64,000 nucleotides of DNA from Fibrobacterota bacterium (GCA_003165595.1 PLWQ01000034.1:1-64000); one strand, 5' to 3'; counted from the stretch's first letter, positions 26,877-35,514 are shown. The notes: generated from the letters alone by a model not told the origin. A program made the numbers and translations.

Positions 26877-27689
26877 CTACTTTTCCTCTTTCCGCGCACC
26901 GTATTCGATGTTCGTCTTTATCAAGTGGTTCCCTCCGGTTTGATTGAGGGTGATTTTCGTCGATGCGTTCTGCCATTCGGTATGGCAGGCGAGAAACCCC
27001 AGGCTTATTGCAAACCCCCAGTTCTTTTCGTCGCCTTTGTAAATGTCGTTCTTCCAGTCTTTGTCGTCGGAGACCGGCGTACCGTAGAGCCTCCGCAGAT
27101 GCTCCTTGAGATTCTGGAAATCGTCGTAAAATCTCGACGGATTCACGTCGTCCTGCTCGATGAGGTACTCCGCGCCCGACAGCCTGGCATCGACGAACCT
27201 GTACACAATCCTGCTCTTGATGCCGAGCAGCACGAACTTGTATTCCAAGCGGTCTTTTGCATCAGTCAATAACTGCAGCTCTTCTGATTTCTTCACCTCG
27301 TCCCTGGTCATGCCCCAGCGCGCCTTCCGCACGTCGAACGACCGGTCGCTCTTGATCACGTCGACCAGCGCGGTGCGCTCCGGCTCGTCGGCCAACCGCT
27401 TCTTCGCTACCACCCTGGGTTCATTGCTTGCCTCTGCCGCAGCCCTAGTTTTTTCCGCCTCCTTTGCCCGCACTTCTGCGGCAGTGGCTGCAGCAGCCTT
27501 GGCAATGGAATCTTCCTTTGCGGCTTTTTCCGCGGCAATGTCATCCTGCGTTATGTAACGCCATGTTCCATCATCCTTGAGATACACTTGCCTTCCATCT
27601 GCCGCAGTGCCTTTCTGTGGTGCGGCAAACGAGGTAAGACAGAAAACGGCAAGGCCAACACATGCAACGGCGAAGATTTTTCCAGCCAT
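26877..27689 (-). CDS. exported protein with SH3-like N-terminal and coiled coil
   Basis: 270 residues from ATG 27689, after AGGAGC. Residues 1-23 form a signal peptide (AVACVGLAVFCLTSFAAP). ADGRQVYLKDDGTWRYI is a short motif common in periplasmic proteins of FCB bacteria. An Ala/Glu/Lys coiled coil follows (residues 50-90). The C-terminal part (MTRDEVKKSEELQLL, YRFVDARLSGAEYLIEQD, NLKEHLRRLYGTP) resembles small periplasmic domains that read like a tracking or lipid-binding fold; I cannot name it. It has its own promoter at 27742-27770. Confidence 0.72.
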   Translation of the reverse strand: MAGKIFAVACVGLAVFCLTSFAAPQKGTAADGRQVYLKDDGTWRYITQDDIAAEKAAKEDSIAKAAAATAAEVRAKEAEKTRAAAEASNEPRVVAKKRLADEPERTALVDVIKSDRSFDVRKARWGMTRDEVKKSEELQLLTDAKDRLEYKFVLLGIKSRIVYRFVDARLSGAEYLIEQDDVNPSRFYDDFQNLKEHLRRLYGTPVSDDKDWKNDIYKGDEKNWGFAISLGFLACHTEWQNASTKITLNQTGGNHLIKTNIEYGARKEEK

Positions 27690-27741
27690 AAGGGATGCTC
27701 CTGGAATCGAGAGATGGAATTTTGCGGTCGTTTCGATCATA

Positions 27742-27770
27742 ATAGTACATATCCGAGGCTTTCCTGTCAA
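27742..27770 (-). promoter_or_regulatory. sigma-70-type promoter
   Basis: On the minus strand TTGACA (27770-27765), 17-base spacer, TACTAT (27747-27742), about 50 bases ahead of the exported coiled-coil gene's start. Confidence 0.65.
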
Positions 27771-27830
27771 CGGGCAAGTCTTCGATAATTTATATTGTTG
27801 TCTAGTAGGCAAACCTGTTCGGGAGGCACC

Positions 27831-28532
27831 ATGATACGCAGTATCGTCCTCGTGGCGGTTATTGCCGCAACGTGCGCGGCGCAGCAGGCCACCATCGACA
27901 TCGACCAGTACAAAAAGTCAAACAAGCATACCTTCACCGAACGGGCCTACACCGTGGGAAAGCACACGTACCGCGTTGTAAACATACGGCCAATCGGCTC
28001 GTCCGACACCAACTGCATCTCGGCCGTGGTACTGGATAAGCGGAAGTACGTTCTGTTCGACGTTGAGGTTTCGTCAGGGCCTTTCGGTATGATAGTCCCT
28101 TCGGCACAGCCGGTTGCCGGAGGACTCATAATCGTGAAAGCCTCGCCGTACGATGGCAAGCTGTTTCTGATCTTGCCAAGCGGCAAAGTGGTAACGCTTC
28201 CCGGTGCCCAGGTGTTCGCCGACACGGCAGGCTCGTGTGTGTATTGTGTGTGGGAAAACGACAAGACCTTTCGGCTCACCGTGTTCGACTACAAGAACCT
28301 GAAGCTCGTATTGACAACCGCTGGGATCGCGGAGCCCAAGCAGTGGTTTACCGACGGCTTCACCTACGGGTTTGTCTCTTCCGACGGCGTCTACTACACG
28401 GTCGATTTCCTGCAAAAGGCTATTGTCAAGGGGGAAAAGCCGGCGAGCGGGCTTACCGCGGTTTCCTATATCGTCGATCTCGACAAAACGGATAGGGCTT
28501 CGTGCTGCGGGCCGGCGGTGATGAAGAAGTAG
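27831..28532 (+). CDS. exported protein of unknown function
   Basis: 233 residues from ATG 27831 with CGGGAGG ahead. Signal peptide residues 1-16 (SIVLVAVIAATCAAQQ). The body is rich in beta-strand patterns (YVLFDVEVSSGPFGMIVPS, GKLFLILPSGKVVTLPG, GFVSSDGVYYTVDFL), perhaps a small propeller or sandwich. Two cysteines near the end (SCCGP). No family recognised. Divergent from the preceding exported protein. Confidence 0.7.
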   Translation: MIRSIVLVAVIAATCAAQQATIDIDQYKKSNKHTFTERAYTVGKHTYRVVNIRPIGSSDTNCISAVVLDKRKYVLFDVEVSSGPFGMIVPSAQPVAGGLIIVKASPYDGKLFLILPSGKVVTLPGAQVFADTAGSCVYCVWENDKTFRLTVFDYKNLKLVLTTAGIAEPKQWFTDGFTYGFVSSDGVYYTVDFLQKAIVKGEKPASGLTAVSYIVDLDKTDRASCCGPAVMKK

Positions 28533-28538
28533 GGCTCA

Positions 28539-29186
28539 TTATTGCAAAATGATTAAGTCAGCACGAACGTAGATTGGTCTTTCATTTTTGAAACAAACGT
28601 CTTTATCAACATCAGGCCATAGTCTGCTTACTTTGGAACCTTCAATCTTTTTGATGTCCAATTCGCTGGCTGTGGCAGCCTGATCTGAAAAGCCAATAAC
28701 AACCACACCCGCAAATATCTGTGAGCCTTCCTTCTTGGCTAGTTTCTTTGTTGCTTTAAACACCGGTCCCAATTTTTCGATATCCATCTTGATACCTGCC
28801 AACATTTCAGACCCTTTGTTATGCCATCCTTTAAGGTTCCATGTTCGTTTAATTTCAAGAAAAAGTGATGGCAAGCCCAAATTGCTTTTTCTCATATAAC
28901 CAACGATATCAATTTCACCGGACACCTTTGGTCGCGCTTCTGTTGTGTATATGTTCCATTCTAACTCACAGACGATCTCATCTGATTGCAGCGCCGACCA
29001 AAACGCTGACCGTATTTGCTCCTCCTTGGGGATTTCATATGAATACCCTTTCCAAGCTTGGTACTCACCCCCTTTTTTCGGCCAAAGATAAGTGGCACTG
29101 GAACCAACATCTTTAAGAGTCTGACGAACCTGGTAGCTTGCATCCGTAATACGTTCGATGTAATCTTCTTGTGAAAAAACCATCAT
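28539..29186 (-). CDS. PD-(D/E)XK nuclease-like protein
   Basis: 215 residues; AAAGGAGGA lies just ahead of two adjacent ATGs. The catalytic pattern of the restriction-endonuclease fold is visible: helix KEEQIRSAFWSAL with Glu55/56, strand GEIDIVGY with Asp93, strand SLFLEIKRTW with Glu111 and Lys113. No signal peptide or membrane part. Last gene of a four-gene minus-strand group with an FtsK-gamma membrane protein and an FtsK-like protein upstream. AT-rich compared with the genes on both sides, a sign of transfer. By motif it should cut DNA or RNA, but activity and target are inferred. Confidence 0.72.
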   Translation of the reverse strand: MMVFSQEDYIERITDASYQVRQTLKDVGSSATYLWPKKGGEYQAWKGYSYEIPKEEQIRSAFWSALQSDEIVCELEWNIYTTEARPKVSGEIDIVGYMRKSNLGLPSLFLEIKRTWNLKGWHNKGSEMLAGIKMDIEKLGPVFKATKKLAKKEGSQIFAGVVVIGFSDQAATASELDIKKIEGSKVSRLWPDVDKDVCFKNERPIYVRADLIILQ

Positions 29187-29209
29187 TCCTCCTTTGCAAG
29201 GTGTCTCGT

Positions 29210-29584
29210 TCAGGCAATAAAATTTTCCTTCGCCCTCAAAATGCTCCCATATTCCTCATCTTCCTTCTTTATCACCTCCAAAATATCCTTCCTGTTCTTA
29301 TCATAATATTCATTCATGAATTCCAAAAAACGTTTCTCGCTTTTCACTCCCTTGGGTTTGAAAAGCTCCCGATATGGCTTGGCCGTCCCATACGGCTCGC
29401 CGGTGTCCCAATGGTATTCAACGAATTCATAATTGCGGTCAAACTTGAACCTGCTGATTCTGAACCCTTTTTGTTTTACATCGTAAATACCAAGAAAGGC
29501 GTTTCGCGCCGCGATAACATAGAGAAAACCATTCCTACATTCTTCTATCGGTATAAAATTCTTTCCCTGACTCAGCCGTTTCAT
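29210..29584 (-). CDS. small unknown protein coupled to FtsK-like gene
   Basis: 124 residues, start overlapping the FtsK-like stop by 4 bases (ATGA). Parts: GKNFIPIEECRNGFLYVIAA, NAFLGIYDVKQKGFRISRFK, then a charged helical C-terminus (EKRFLEFMNEYYDKNRKDIL). No family recognised. Coupled translation suggests a complex with the FtsK-like protein. Confidence 0.68.
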   Translation of the reverse strand: MKRLSQGKNFIPIEECRNGFLYVIAARNAFLGIYDVKQKGFRISRFKFDRNYEFVEYHWDTGEPYGTAKPYRELFKPKGVKSEKRFLEFMNEYYDKNRKDILEVIKKEDEEYGSILRAKENFIA

Positions 29585-30366
29585 TTTTGGCTCTTGAATG
29601 GGCTTCTTAATCGTATCTGGTCCCGAGCCCTGCTCATTCCAAACATCATTGTACCATCTTTGGGAAGTTTTTCAACTCCTGTCATGAACTGCGCGCCAAA
29701 AATCCGCTCACCGATAACTTGTGACGGCATTCGAAATGAAAGACACGACGTGGCCTGGGAACAAACAGAAGCAGCAAAACAAAGGTCCTGCATTTCCGAA
29801 ATGTTAATGCCGGTTATTGTCACAATGTGAAACGCCGCTCCGAAACCGTACAGCATGGTTAAGTCTTTATGAAAGCCTTTTTTGTAGTCCGTCAACAAAT
29901 CCTGCGCATTATTAGTAATGATAAATAGCGCAGGATATCGATTTTCCGGTGAATATTTTCGGTAATAATTCTCATCACGGTAGTGCGGTGAAAGATACTC
30001 ATTAAGGGTCGGGGGTATTTCTTTGCATTTTGCATAGTCTTTCCAGCATTTTTTGATTCTTGCCCTTAATTTATTTGTCAACCACATCGCCGCTTTTTTA
30101 TCTGCGGCAACTGGCGCATATAGAAACCTGTTATCCGCCAAGGAGCCAAAGATTTCCTGTCGCGTATCTATTATCGCCATTTTCAGCGAATGCGGCGAGT
30201 ATCGTTTTGTGAGGTCTTTGATACAGCCATTCAGCCAAGCCGTAATCCGGGTTTGGTCCATTCCAATGATCAGCAGGTGCTGCAACTTACTTGTGGGAAC
30301 TCTTACAATGGCGCCATTTTTCTTTTCACCAATTGTAACGTCGACTGTGCCATGGCTGGGTATCAT
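29581..30366 (-). CDS. FtsK/SpoIIIE motor-like protein lacking Walker motifs
   Basis: 261 residues. By eye it aligns over its whole length with the FtsK RecA-like motor: LQHLLIIG at residues 28-35 where FtsK has PHLLVAG, then GMDQTRIT (35-42) in place of GTTGSGKS, so the P-loop is gone; SPHSLKMAIIDT as in FtsK strand 2; YAPVAADKKAAMWL as in TPVVTD.KEA; ALFIITNNAQDLL (146-158) in place of the Walker B VVVDEFADLM; and SCLSFRMPSQVIGERIFGAQ (207-226), the FtsK segment RIAFRVSS.IDSRTILD. ATP hydrolysis is therefore unlikely. It may be a scaffold or DNA-binding pseudo-motor. It is coupled to the 124-residue gene. Confidence 0.72.
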   Translation of the reverse strand: MIPSHGTVDVTIGEKKNGAIVRVPTSKLQHLLIIGMDQTRITAWLNGCIKDLTKRYSPHSLKMAIIDTRQEIFGSLADNRFLYAPVAADKKAAMWLTNKLRARIKKCWKDYAKCKEIPPTLNEYLSPHYRDENYYRKYSPENRYPALFIITNNAQDLLTDYKKGFHKDLTMLYGFGAAFHIVTITGINISEMQDLCFAASVCSQATSCLSFRMPSQVIGERIFGAQFMTGVEKLPKDGTMMFGMSRARDQIRLRSPFKSQK

Positions 30367-30463
30367 ATCAAAACTCCAGAAAATGGAACAATGATTCCGT
30401 TAGGTGGCAAATATACGTGTTAATTAGTGGGAAACCCACTAAGAAGAATTATGTGAACAGAGA

Positions 30464-31486
30464 TCAAGTTCTCTTTGCACCTAATATCTTTTCAAGTATA
30501 CCTCTAATTATGCCCAACACCAGTATTATGATAAAGAGAAGCGGTGGTAGAAAGCTAATCCATAGAAGAAATTTCATTCCCGCTCGGTTCTTGAACCATC
30601 CGCGGGAAATTTCCTTTAGGAACTGATCAAACAAGAATGATTCTATGAACAAAATAACACTCCAAAGGATATAACACCAGATTCCAGATCCATTTGCCAT
30701 CTTCCAAATAGCCCATGAAAAGACTGTGCTCAAAAATGAAATGAAGAGAAAACTTTTAAAACCCATTGATTCTATTTTTTTTTGTTTCATAGAATTGGAT
30801 TGGCGTGAAGAAAGGACATTCGCATTGGCAACGGCATCATTAAGCGAAGTATTAATAGGAACGATCCGGATAGGATCTTTCAATTGCGCACGGAATTTAG
30901 ATAGTTCTTTTTGTTGTGCGGCCTGGCGTTCTTTTTCTGACGTATCTTGATTTTCTTTGTTAACTGTTAGTGATTTCCCCTTATTTTCGTCTTCCTCAAG
31001 AGATCGAACCCTTGTGTCGTTTTCCGATGGTAAACCATGGCTGTGGAGTAATGGACTTTTTAGTCGTCTTTTGTTTATCATGGTCTTATCAGAATTATTG
31101 GTTGGCTCTAAGGTCTGTCTTTGTTGGCGCAAATTCTGTATAAGTATCTCAAGTTCATCAGGTTTTAAATGAACTTCACGAAACCTTGTTCCTTCCGGAG
31201 GCCCAACAATGCCCACCTGATGAAGCTCATCCATGATATGCCCGGCACGCGAATACCCGATCTTCAGCCTACGTTGTAGAAGCGATATGGAACCTTGACC
31301 CATGCTAACGATCAAACGCGCAGCCTCCTCAAATAGTTCGTCCCTGTTTTCGACAATAATCTCCGGTATTTTTGTTGAAGTTATTTCGGGAACCGATGAG
31401 TTTTTCTTAGACGTGGTTTTCTGGCCGCACTGAGGACAAAAATTCACATGGTCAGGAATTTGAAGTCCACAGTTCACACAAAACAT
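30464..31486 (-). CDS. zinc-ribbon + FtsK gamma domain + membrane protein
   Basis: 340 residues from ATG 31486, seven bases after GGAGG. Cys3/6/17/20 (CVNCG and CPQCG) form a zinc ribbon. Residues about 49-106 are an almost canonical FtsK gamma winged helix: DELFEEAARLIVSMGQGSIS, LLQRRLKIGYSRAGHIMDEL, GIVGPPEGTRFREV. In FtsK this domain reads the KOPS DNA sequences and activates XerD. A charged linker (110-240) leads to three hydrophobic segments (about 243-263, 269-287, 304-330). The order is reversed from FtsK (gamma first, membrane last) and no motor is on the chain; the motor-like piece is the next gene downstream. AT-rich. Confidence 0.85.
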   Translation of the reverse strand: MFCVNCGLQIPDHVNFCPQCGQKTTSKKNSSVPEITSTKIPEIIVENRDELFEEAARLIVSMGQGSISLLQRRLKIGYSRAGHIMDELHQVGIVGPPEGTRFREVHLKPDELEILIQNLRQQRQTLEPTNNSDKTMINKRRLKSPLLHSHGLPSENDTRVRSLEEDENKGKSLTVNKENQDTSEKERQAAQQKELSKFRAQLKDPIRIVPINTSLNDAVANANVLSSRQSNSMKQKKIESMGFKSFLFISFLSTVFSWAIWKMANGSGIWCYILWSVILFIESFLFDQFLKEISRGWFKNRAGMKFLLWISFLPPLLFIIILVLGIIRGILEKILGAKRT

Positions 31487-31612
31487 TCTCTTGCCTCCAT
31501 ACGTTTCAATAACCAAGAATGCTTTTTCTTGACCTATGAATCATACAACTTATTTCCAATTGTATCAACATTTTCGCATGTCAAATCTATTCCAAAAAAC
31601 CTGATAGTATGG

Positions 31613-32800
31613 CTAAACTTTTGAAAACGCCAAGGGAAGCAGATCGTTCCGGCAATGTGCGCTTGCAATATCCGCGAATGAAAGTGATTTAAAGTCCAAT
31701 AGGTCCATTGTATCAGCCTCCCTCAACGCCATGACAAGGTACTTCAATGCTTTTTGTTTCCCCCCTTTTTCATAGTAAGTAGCTGACAAATGATTATACC
31801 ATATACTTAGGAAAAGCGATTCGCTGTTGACAACGGTCCTTAAAGTCATGATCTTTTCCGCCTTTTCCGGCTGACCAAGCTGCATGTAATATTCACCAAT
31901 CTGCATGAGTTTTGATGCATTTCTACCCCTTGCGGATACAACGGCGAGTTCGTCCAAGATGTTCTCCGCCCTTTTCCTCATCCCAAGTTTGAGAAAACGC
32001 TCGGCCCGCAACTCCATGCCGGTGGGATAATGGGTAGCTGCCAATTTGAACACACGGTTTGCCAATGAAATCGCTTTTTTCCTCATTCCCAGGGAAAGAT
32101 ACACATCGGAAATATGGTCATATGTTCTTTCACTGTAGGAATCACTGACGCCCTGTTTCTTTCTTAGACAGCTTTGCAGTTCTTCAAGATATTTCAATGC
32201 GCGGCTGATATTTCCGACCGAAACGCATGTTTCAGCAATTTCGCAAAACAAATAATCTCTGTACGGGCCGGGCGGATTTTTCTTCGCCGCAATTCCAGCA
32301 CTCCTTAAGGCCGTTTGCAATAGTTTTTCATCGCCAATTCTAAAAACAAACAATGCGGCATCACAATAGGGAAATTTTGGGTCGCCATTTTCTAGGGAGA
32401 TCCCCAAAACTTGTTTGATTTTTGGCACTAACGCCTTAGGAAAAGCCCGATCTCCATTTCTTTCACATTCCCCGGCGATTCTTAGAAGACCCTTCGCTTT
32501 ATTACTATTGTCGATTCCCTCTAACAAGGCCAAAGCACGCCTTGCGTGATCAAGTTGGGCAAATCTGAAGGCGATTTTGTAGAAATGATAATTTCGGAGT
32601 TTAGCGTCTTTCATTTCATCGGCCAAGGGTAAACTGTACCGAAGTACGAGCAACGCTTTTTTCTTCAGGTCAAATAGGTCAAAGCGATGCGTGATCTCGG
32701 TGAGGGTGCGAAGTTTTACGTCCGGGTTCTGTACGGTTTTGGCCACCTGGAAAGCCTTGTCCAAGAGGCGAATCGCGAAAGGATTGATTTTGTCGTTCAT
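31613..32800 (-). CDS. TPR-like repeat protein
   Basis: 395 residues from ATG 32800, behind AAGGTGAAG; a longer frame to 32902 is open but lacks support. Repeated helical hairpins with small residues at TPR positions: RALKYLEELQSCLRKKQG, YDHISDVYLSLGMRKKAISL, RAERFLKLGMRKRAENIL and GEYYMQLGQPEKAEKIM. No signal peptide or enzyme motif. Lies 126 bases upstream of the FtsK-gamma gene in the same AT-rich, same-strand block, so it may belong with it. Confidence 0.75.
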   Translation of the reverse strand: MNDKINPFAIRLLDKAFQVAKTVQNPDVKLRTLTEITHRFDLFDLKKKALLVLRYSLPLADEMKDAKLRNYHFYKIAFRFAQLDHARRALALLEGIDNSNKAKGLLRIAGECERNGDRAFPKALVPKIKQVLGISLENGDPKFPYCDAALFVFRIGDEKLLQTALRSAGIAAKKNPPGPYRDYLFCEIAETCVSVGNISRALKYLEELQSCLRKKQGVSDSYSERTYDHISDVYLSLGMRKKAISLANRVFKLAATHYPTGMELRAERFLKLGMRKRAENILDELAVVSARGRNASKLMQIGEYYMQLGQPEKAEKIMTLRTVVNSESLFLSIWYNHLSATYYEKGGKQKALKYLVMALREADTMDLLDFKSLSFADIASAHCRNDLLPLAFSKV

Positions 32801-33084
32801 CTTCTTCACCTTTGGATGAAAAACCAGCTTGGCACAAAACGAACGTGTCTGATACCGCTGCGGAAAGGTTAGTAGATTAAGGAAGGAGTATACGCGAAAC
32901 AAAATTTATTTGCAAGAGAAAAATGATCATCGATGCGGGAATTTGGTTACAAAGAATAGCTTTTCTTTCCATGTTCTTCGAGCCCTTTTGTGCAAAAACC
33001 TCCGGCTCGGCCGATTGCGTCAACGGCCTCACCATGCAAAACTTGGGGAATGCAATGACAATGCGCTCGCCTCCGGATTCCCTT

Positions 33085-34233
33085 TTACCCCTTTCCGCCG
33101 TCTTCCAGAATCTTCGCCAAAGGCAGAAATTCCACCATCACGTTGCCGAATTTTTTCTTATAGGCGGTCTTGACGGATGGAGCGAGCACCCAGTTTTCCC
33201 CACGCGGATAGAGGGAACGGAATACCGCCAGATTGTCCGGTTTGAATTTGTCCGGGTTGTTTTTGCATTCGATGGCGGTCACGCTGCCGCGATTTCCGGC
33301 AATAATAAAATCCACCTCTCGGCCATCCTTGTCGCGCCAGTACATCACCTTTTCTTCCCCGAACGCCGCCTGCAGGACATCCAGCACCACGTGTTCCCAC
33401 AGAATTCCAACATCGTCGTTCCTAAGGGTGTCCCAGCCTTTTTCATGACATACAAAGCCTGTGTCGAATCCGTACACGCGCGGCTGGTGTGTGATTTCAC
33501 GTTTATTTCCGCCGTGATACGGTTTGACGGCAATCACCGCATGTGAAAGGGACAATGCATCGATATAGGAAATTGCCGTAGGCCTGCTGATTTCGGATTC
33601 AGCGGCCAGGGATTCGATGTTCAGCGCTCCTCCGCTCTGACGAATAAGCAATTGCAGGCATTTAATGAACCCGGCGCGATTCCGCACATTGAACAGCTCC
33701 TGCACATCGCGGGCGTAAAAGCTATCGAGCCATTCGGAAAAAAAAACCGGATCCTGCCGCATTGCAAGCAGTTGCTGGGGCAGACCGCCATGCAGCAACC
33801 GGCGCCCCAGATCGGAAATACCGGCATCAACGGGACATTCGGTCCACATCACCGGAGGCAAATGAATGGACACTTTCCTGCCGGTGAGCGAATCCCGGAA
33901 CTTTTTTGTCGCAGCCAAGGTCGACGATCCGGTGGCAAGCACGCGAAGATGAGGATAGGCGTCGGCCGCGATTTTCAACAACCTGCCGGGATCGTCGAGA
34001 CGATGGAGCTCGTCCAGAACAATGCGGGTCCCTTGGGGAAATTTATCAAGAAACAGCTCCGGATCAGCCATGCCGCGTACCTCGGACGGCAAGTCGCAAT
34101 TGACGTACTGGCTACGCACCAGCATGGAGGCAAGCGTGGTCTTTCCCACCCGGCGTACGCCCGACAGCCAGATGACGGGCCTTTTCCGCCAAGCGGCCTC
34201 TATCCGTGCAATCCAGAAGGGTCGAAGAAACAT
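33085..34233 (-). CDS. AAA ATPase of the DUF4143 family
   Basis: 382 residues. Walker A GVRRVGKTT (25-33), Walker B IVLDELHR (71-78), sensor ATGSS (about 96-100). The C-terminal DUF4143 part (residues 190-382) holds a winged helix (LAAESEISRPTAISYIDAL) and a nuclease-like core: YWRDKDGREVDFII then SVTAIECKNN, a D...ExK arrangement. Large families of these ATPases occur in bacteria and archaea without a firmly known role. Independent gene, AT-rich gap upstream. Confidence 0.9.
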   Translation of the reverse strand: MFLRPFWIARIEAAWRKRPVIWLSGVRRVGKTTLASMLVRSQYVNCDLPSEVRGMADPELFLDKFPQGTRIVLDELHRLDDPGRLLKIAADAYPHLRVLATGSSTLAATKKFRDSLTGRKVSIHLPPVMWTECPVDAGISDLGRRLLHGGLPQQLLAMRQDPVFFSEWLDSFYARDVQELFNVRNRAGFIKCLQLLIRQSGGALNIESLAAESEISRPTAISYIDALSLSHAVIAVKPYHGGNKREITHQPRVYGFDTGFVCHEKGWDTLRNDDVGILWEHVVLDVLQAAFGEEKVMYWRDKDGREVDFIIAGNRGSVTAIECKNNPDKFKPDNLAVFRSLYPRGENWVLAPSVKTAYKKKFGNVMVEFLPLAKILEDGGKG

Positions 34234-34394
34234 ATGTAATCCTATTTTACATTTAGTCCGTCTAAATATAAAATATATTTTAGCAACGTATTCGTCACTC
34301 TTTTATAGAAAGAAAGTCGCGGAAGGTCCGATGGTGATTTTTATCTGCCTCAATCCGGCTTGAACATGCCCGGCGTATTTCACTCCTCCCCGCC

Positions 34395-35504
34395 TCAATA
34401 ATTCATCCACACCAGCCACTGCCCGAAAAACGGATTTACATACCGGTACTCATTATCGGTCTTGAACAGGATTTTTAAATCGTCGAGCCTCATCAGCGAT
34501 TTCCTGACCGTGGAAGGCTGGCGGATGCCGGCGGCTGCGAGGAAAGCGCCCGAAAGCGTGTTCTTGCCGCCGAGCCTGGCTACGGTAACGAGGCATATAA
34601 GTTGCGTTGCGGTAATATTGGCCAGGCACGCTTCGTACCCCTTGCGCTCTTCGGCAAAGATCTGCTGCAGGGCTTCCGTCAAGGTGTTCTCGCTCACCGT
34701 GCTGTTGGGATTCGTTACGTCGAACACGGCTGCGCAAAGCTGTTGCGTATCGCCGGGATTTTCATTGGCAATGTGCAATATCCGTTCGATTGTCTCGGGG
34801 GCGATCCTTATTTTTGCCTCGCCGAACTTACGGGCGATGAATTTCCTGAAGGCAAAGTGATCGATGGTACCCACCTCAATCGGCAGCGCGGACTTGAAGA
34901 ACGGGCTATCGTGGTCGGTAAAGATCGTGTGCATTTTCCCGCGTATGCTCCCGCAGAAAACAAAAGGGACGTTGTGGAGGAACTGGATCTTACCCCGCAT
35001 GACAGCCAGGACCTTGTACGCTTCCGGAAGGTTCAGGATGTCCTGGAATTCGTCGATGACCACAACGGCGTTACGGTATTCCCGTCCGGAAAAGATGTCG
35101 AGCAAGCCTTCGAGTGATTCCGGAAGGAGCCTGGCGGCGGCATGGATCGAAAGGGATGGCGAGCCATTCAGCGGATCAAAGGATAGTGTCGGCCGCAGGG
35201 CCACCACGCTCTTCAGGGCGGTTTGAATGAAATTTGCGTTTCCTTCCGCTTTGACTATCCCGTTGAGCGTGCGTTTGTGCACGTCTTCGATTGTCCGGAC
35301 TTCAAGCATATCCACGTACACCAGGCGTTTTGAAGTGATCCCGACCACTGTTTGAATGACAAGCGATGTCTTGCCCGTTCTGCGCTCGCCTTCCAGATAG
35401 GTGTTCTGGACTGCGAGCAACCGTTGCCTCAGCTTTGCCTCCAGCTCCGGACGGCCGCAGTAATTTTTCCTGGAGACGACGCGGCCATAGGTGAAAGGGT
35501 TCAT
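34395..35504 (-). CDS. AAA ATPase of the archaeal/STAND-like type
   Basis: 369 residues. Walker A EGERRTGKTSL (38-48), Walker B AVVVIDEFQDIL (about 146-157), sensor-like FVFCGSIRG. C-terminal winged helix (TATQLICLVTVARLGGKNTL, AAGIRQPSTVRKSLMRLDDL). This is the pattern of Orc1/Cdc6-like or MoxR-unlike archaeal-type ATPases used in bacterial signalling, toxins or defence. A 7-base inverted repeat lies just ahead of its start, suggesting self-regulation by a dimeric repressor. Confidence 0.85.
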   Translation of the reverse strand: MNPFTYGRVVSRKNYCGRPELEAKLRQRLLAVQNTYLEGERRTGKTSLVIQTVVGITSKRLVYVDMLEVRTIEDVHKRTLNGIVKAEGNANFIQTALKSVVALRPTLSFDPLNGSPSLSIHAAARLLPESLEGLLDIFSGREYRNAVVVIDEFQDILNLPEAYKVLAVMRGKIQFLHNVPFVFCGSIRGKMHTIFTDHDSPFFKSALPIEVGTIDHFAFRKFIARKFGEAKIRIAPETIERILHIANENPGDTQQLCAAVFDVTNPNSTVSENTLTEALQQIFAEERKGYEACLANITATQLICLVTVARLGGKNTLSGAFLAAAGIRQPSTVRKSLMRLDDLKILFKTDNEYRYVNPFFGQWLVWMNY

Positions 35505-35514
35505 GCCACCTCCT

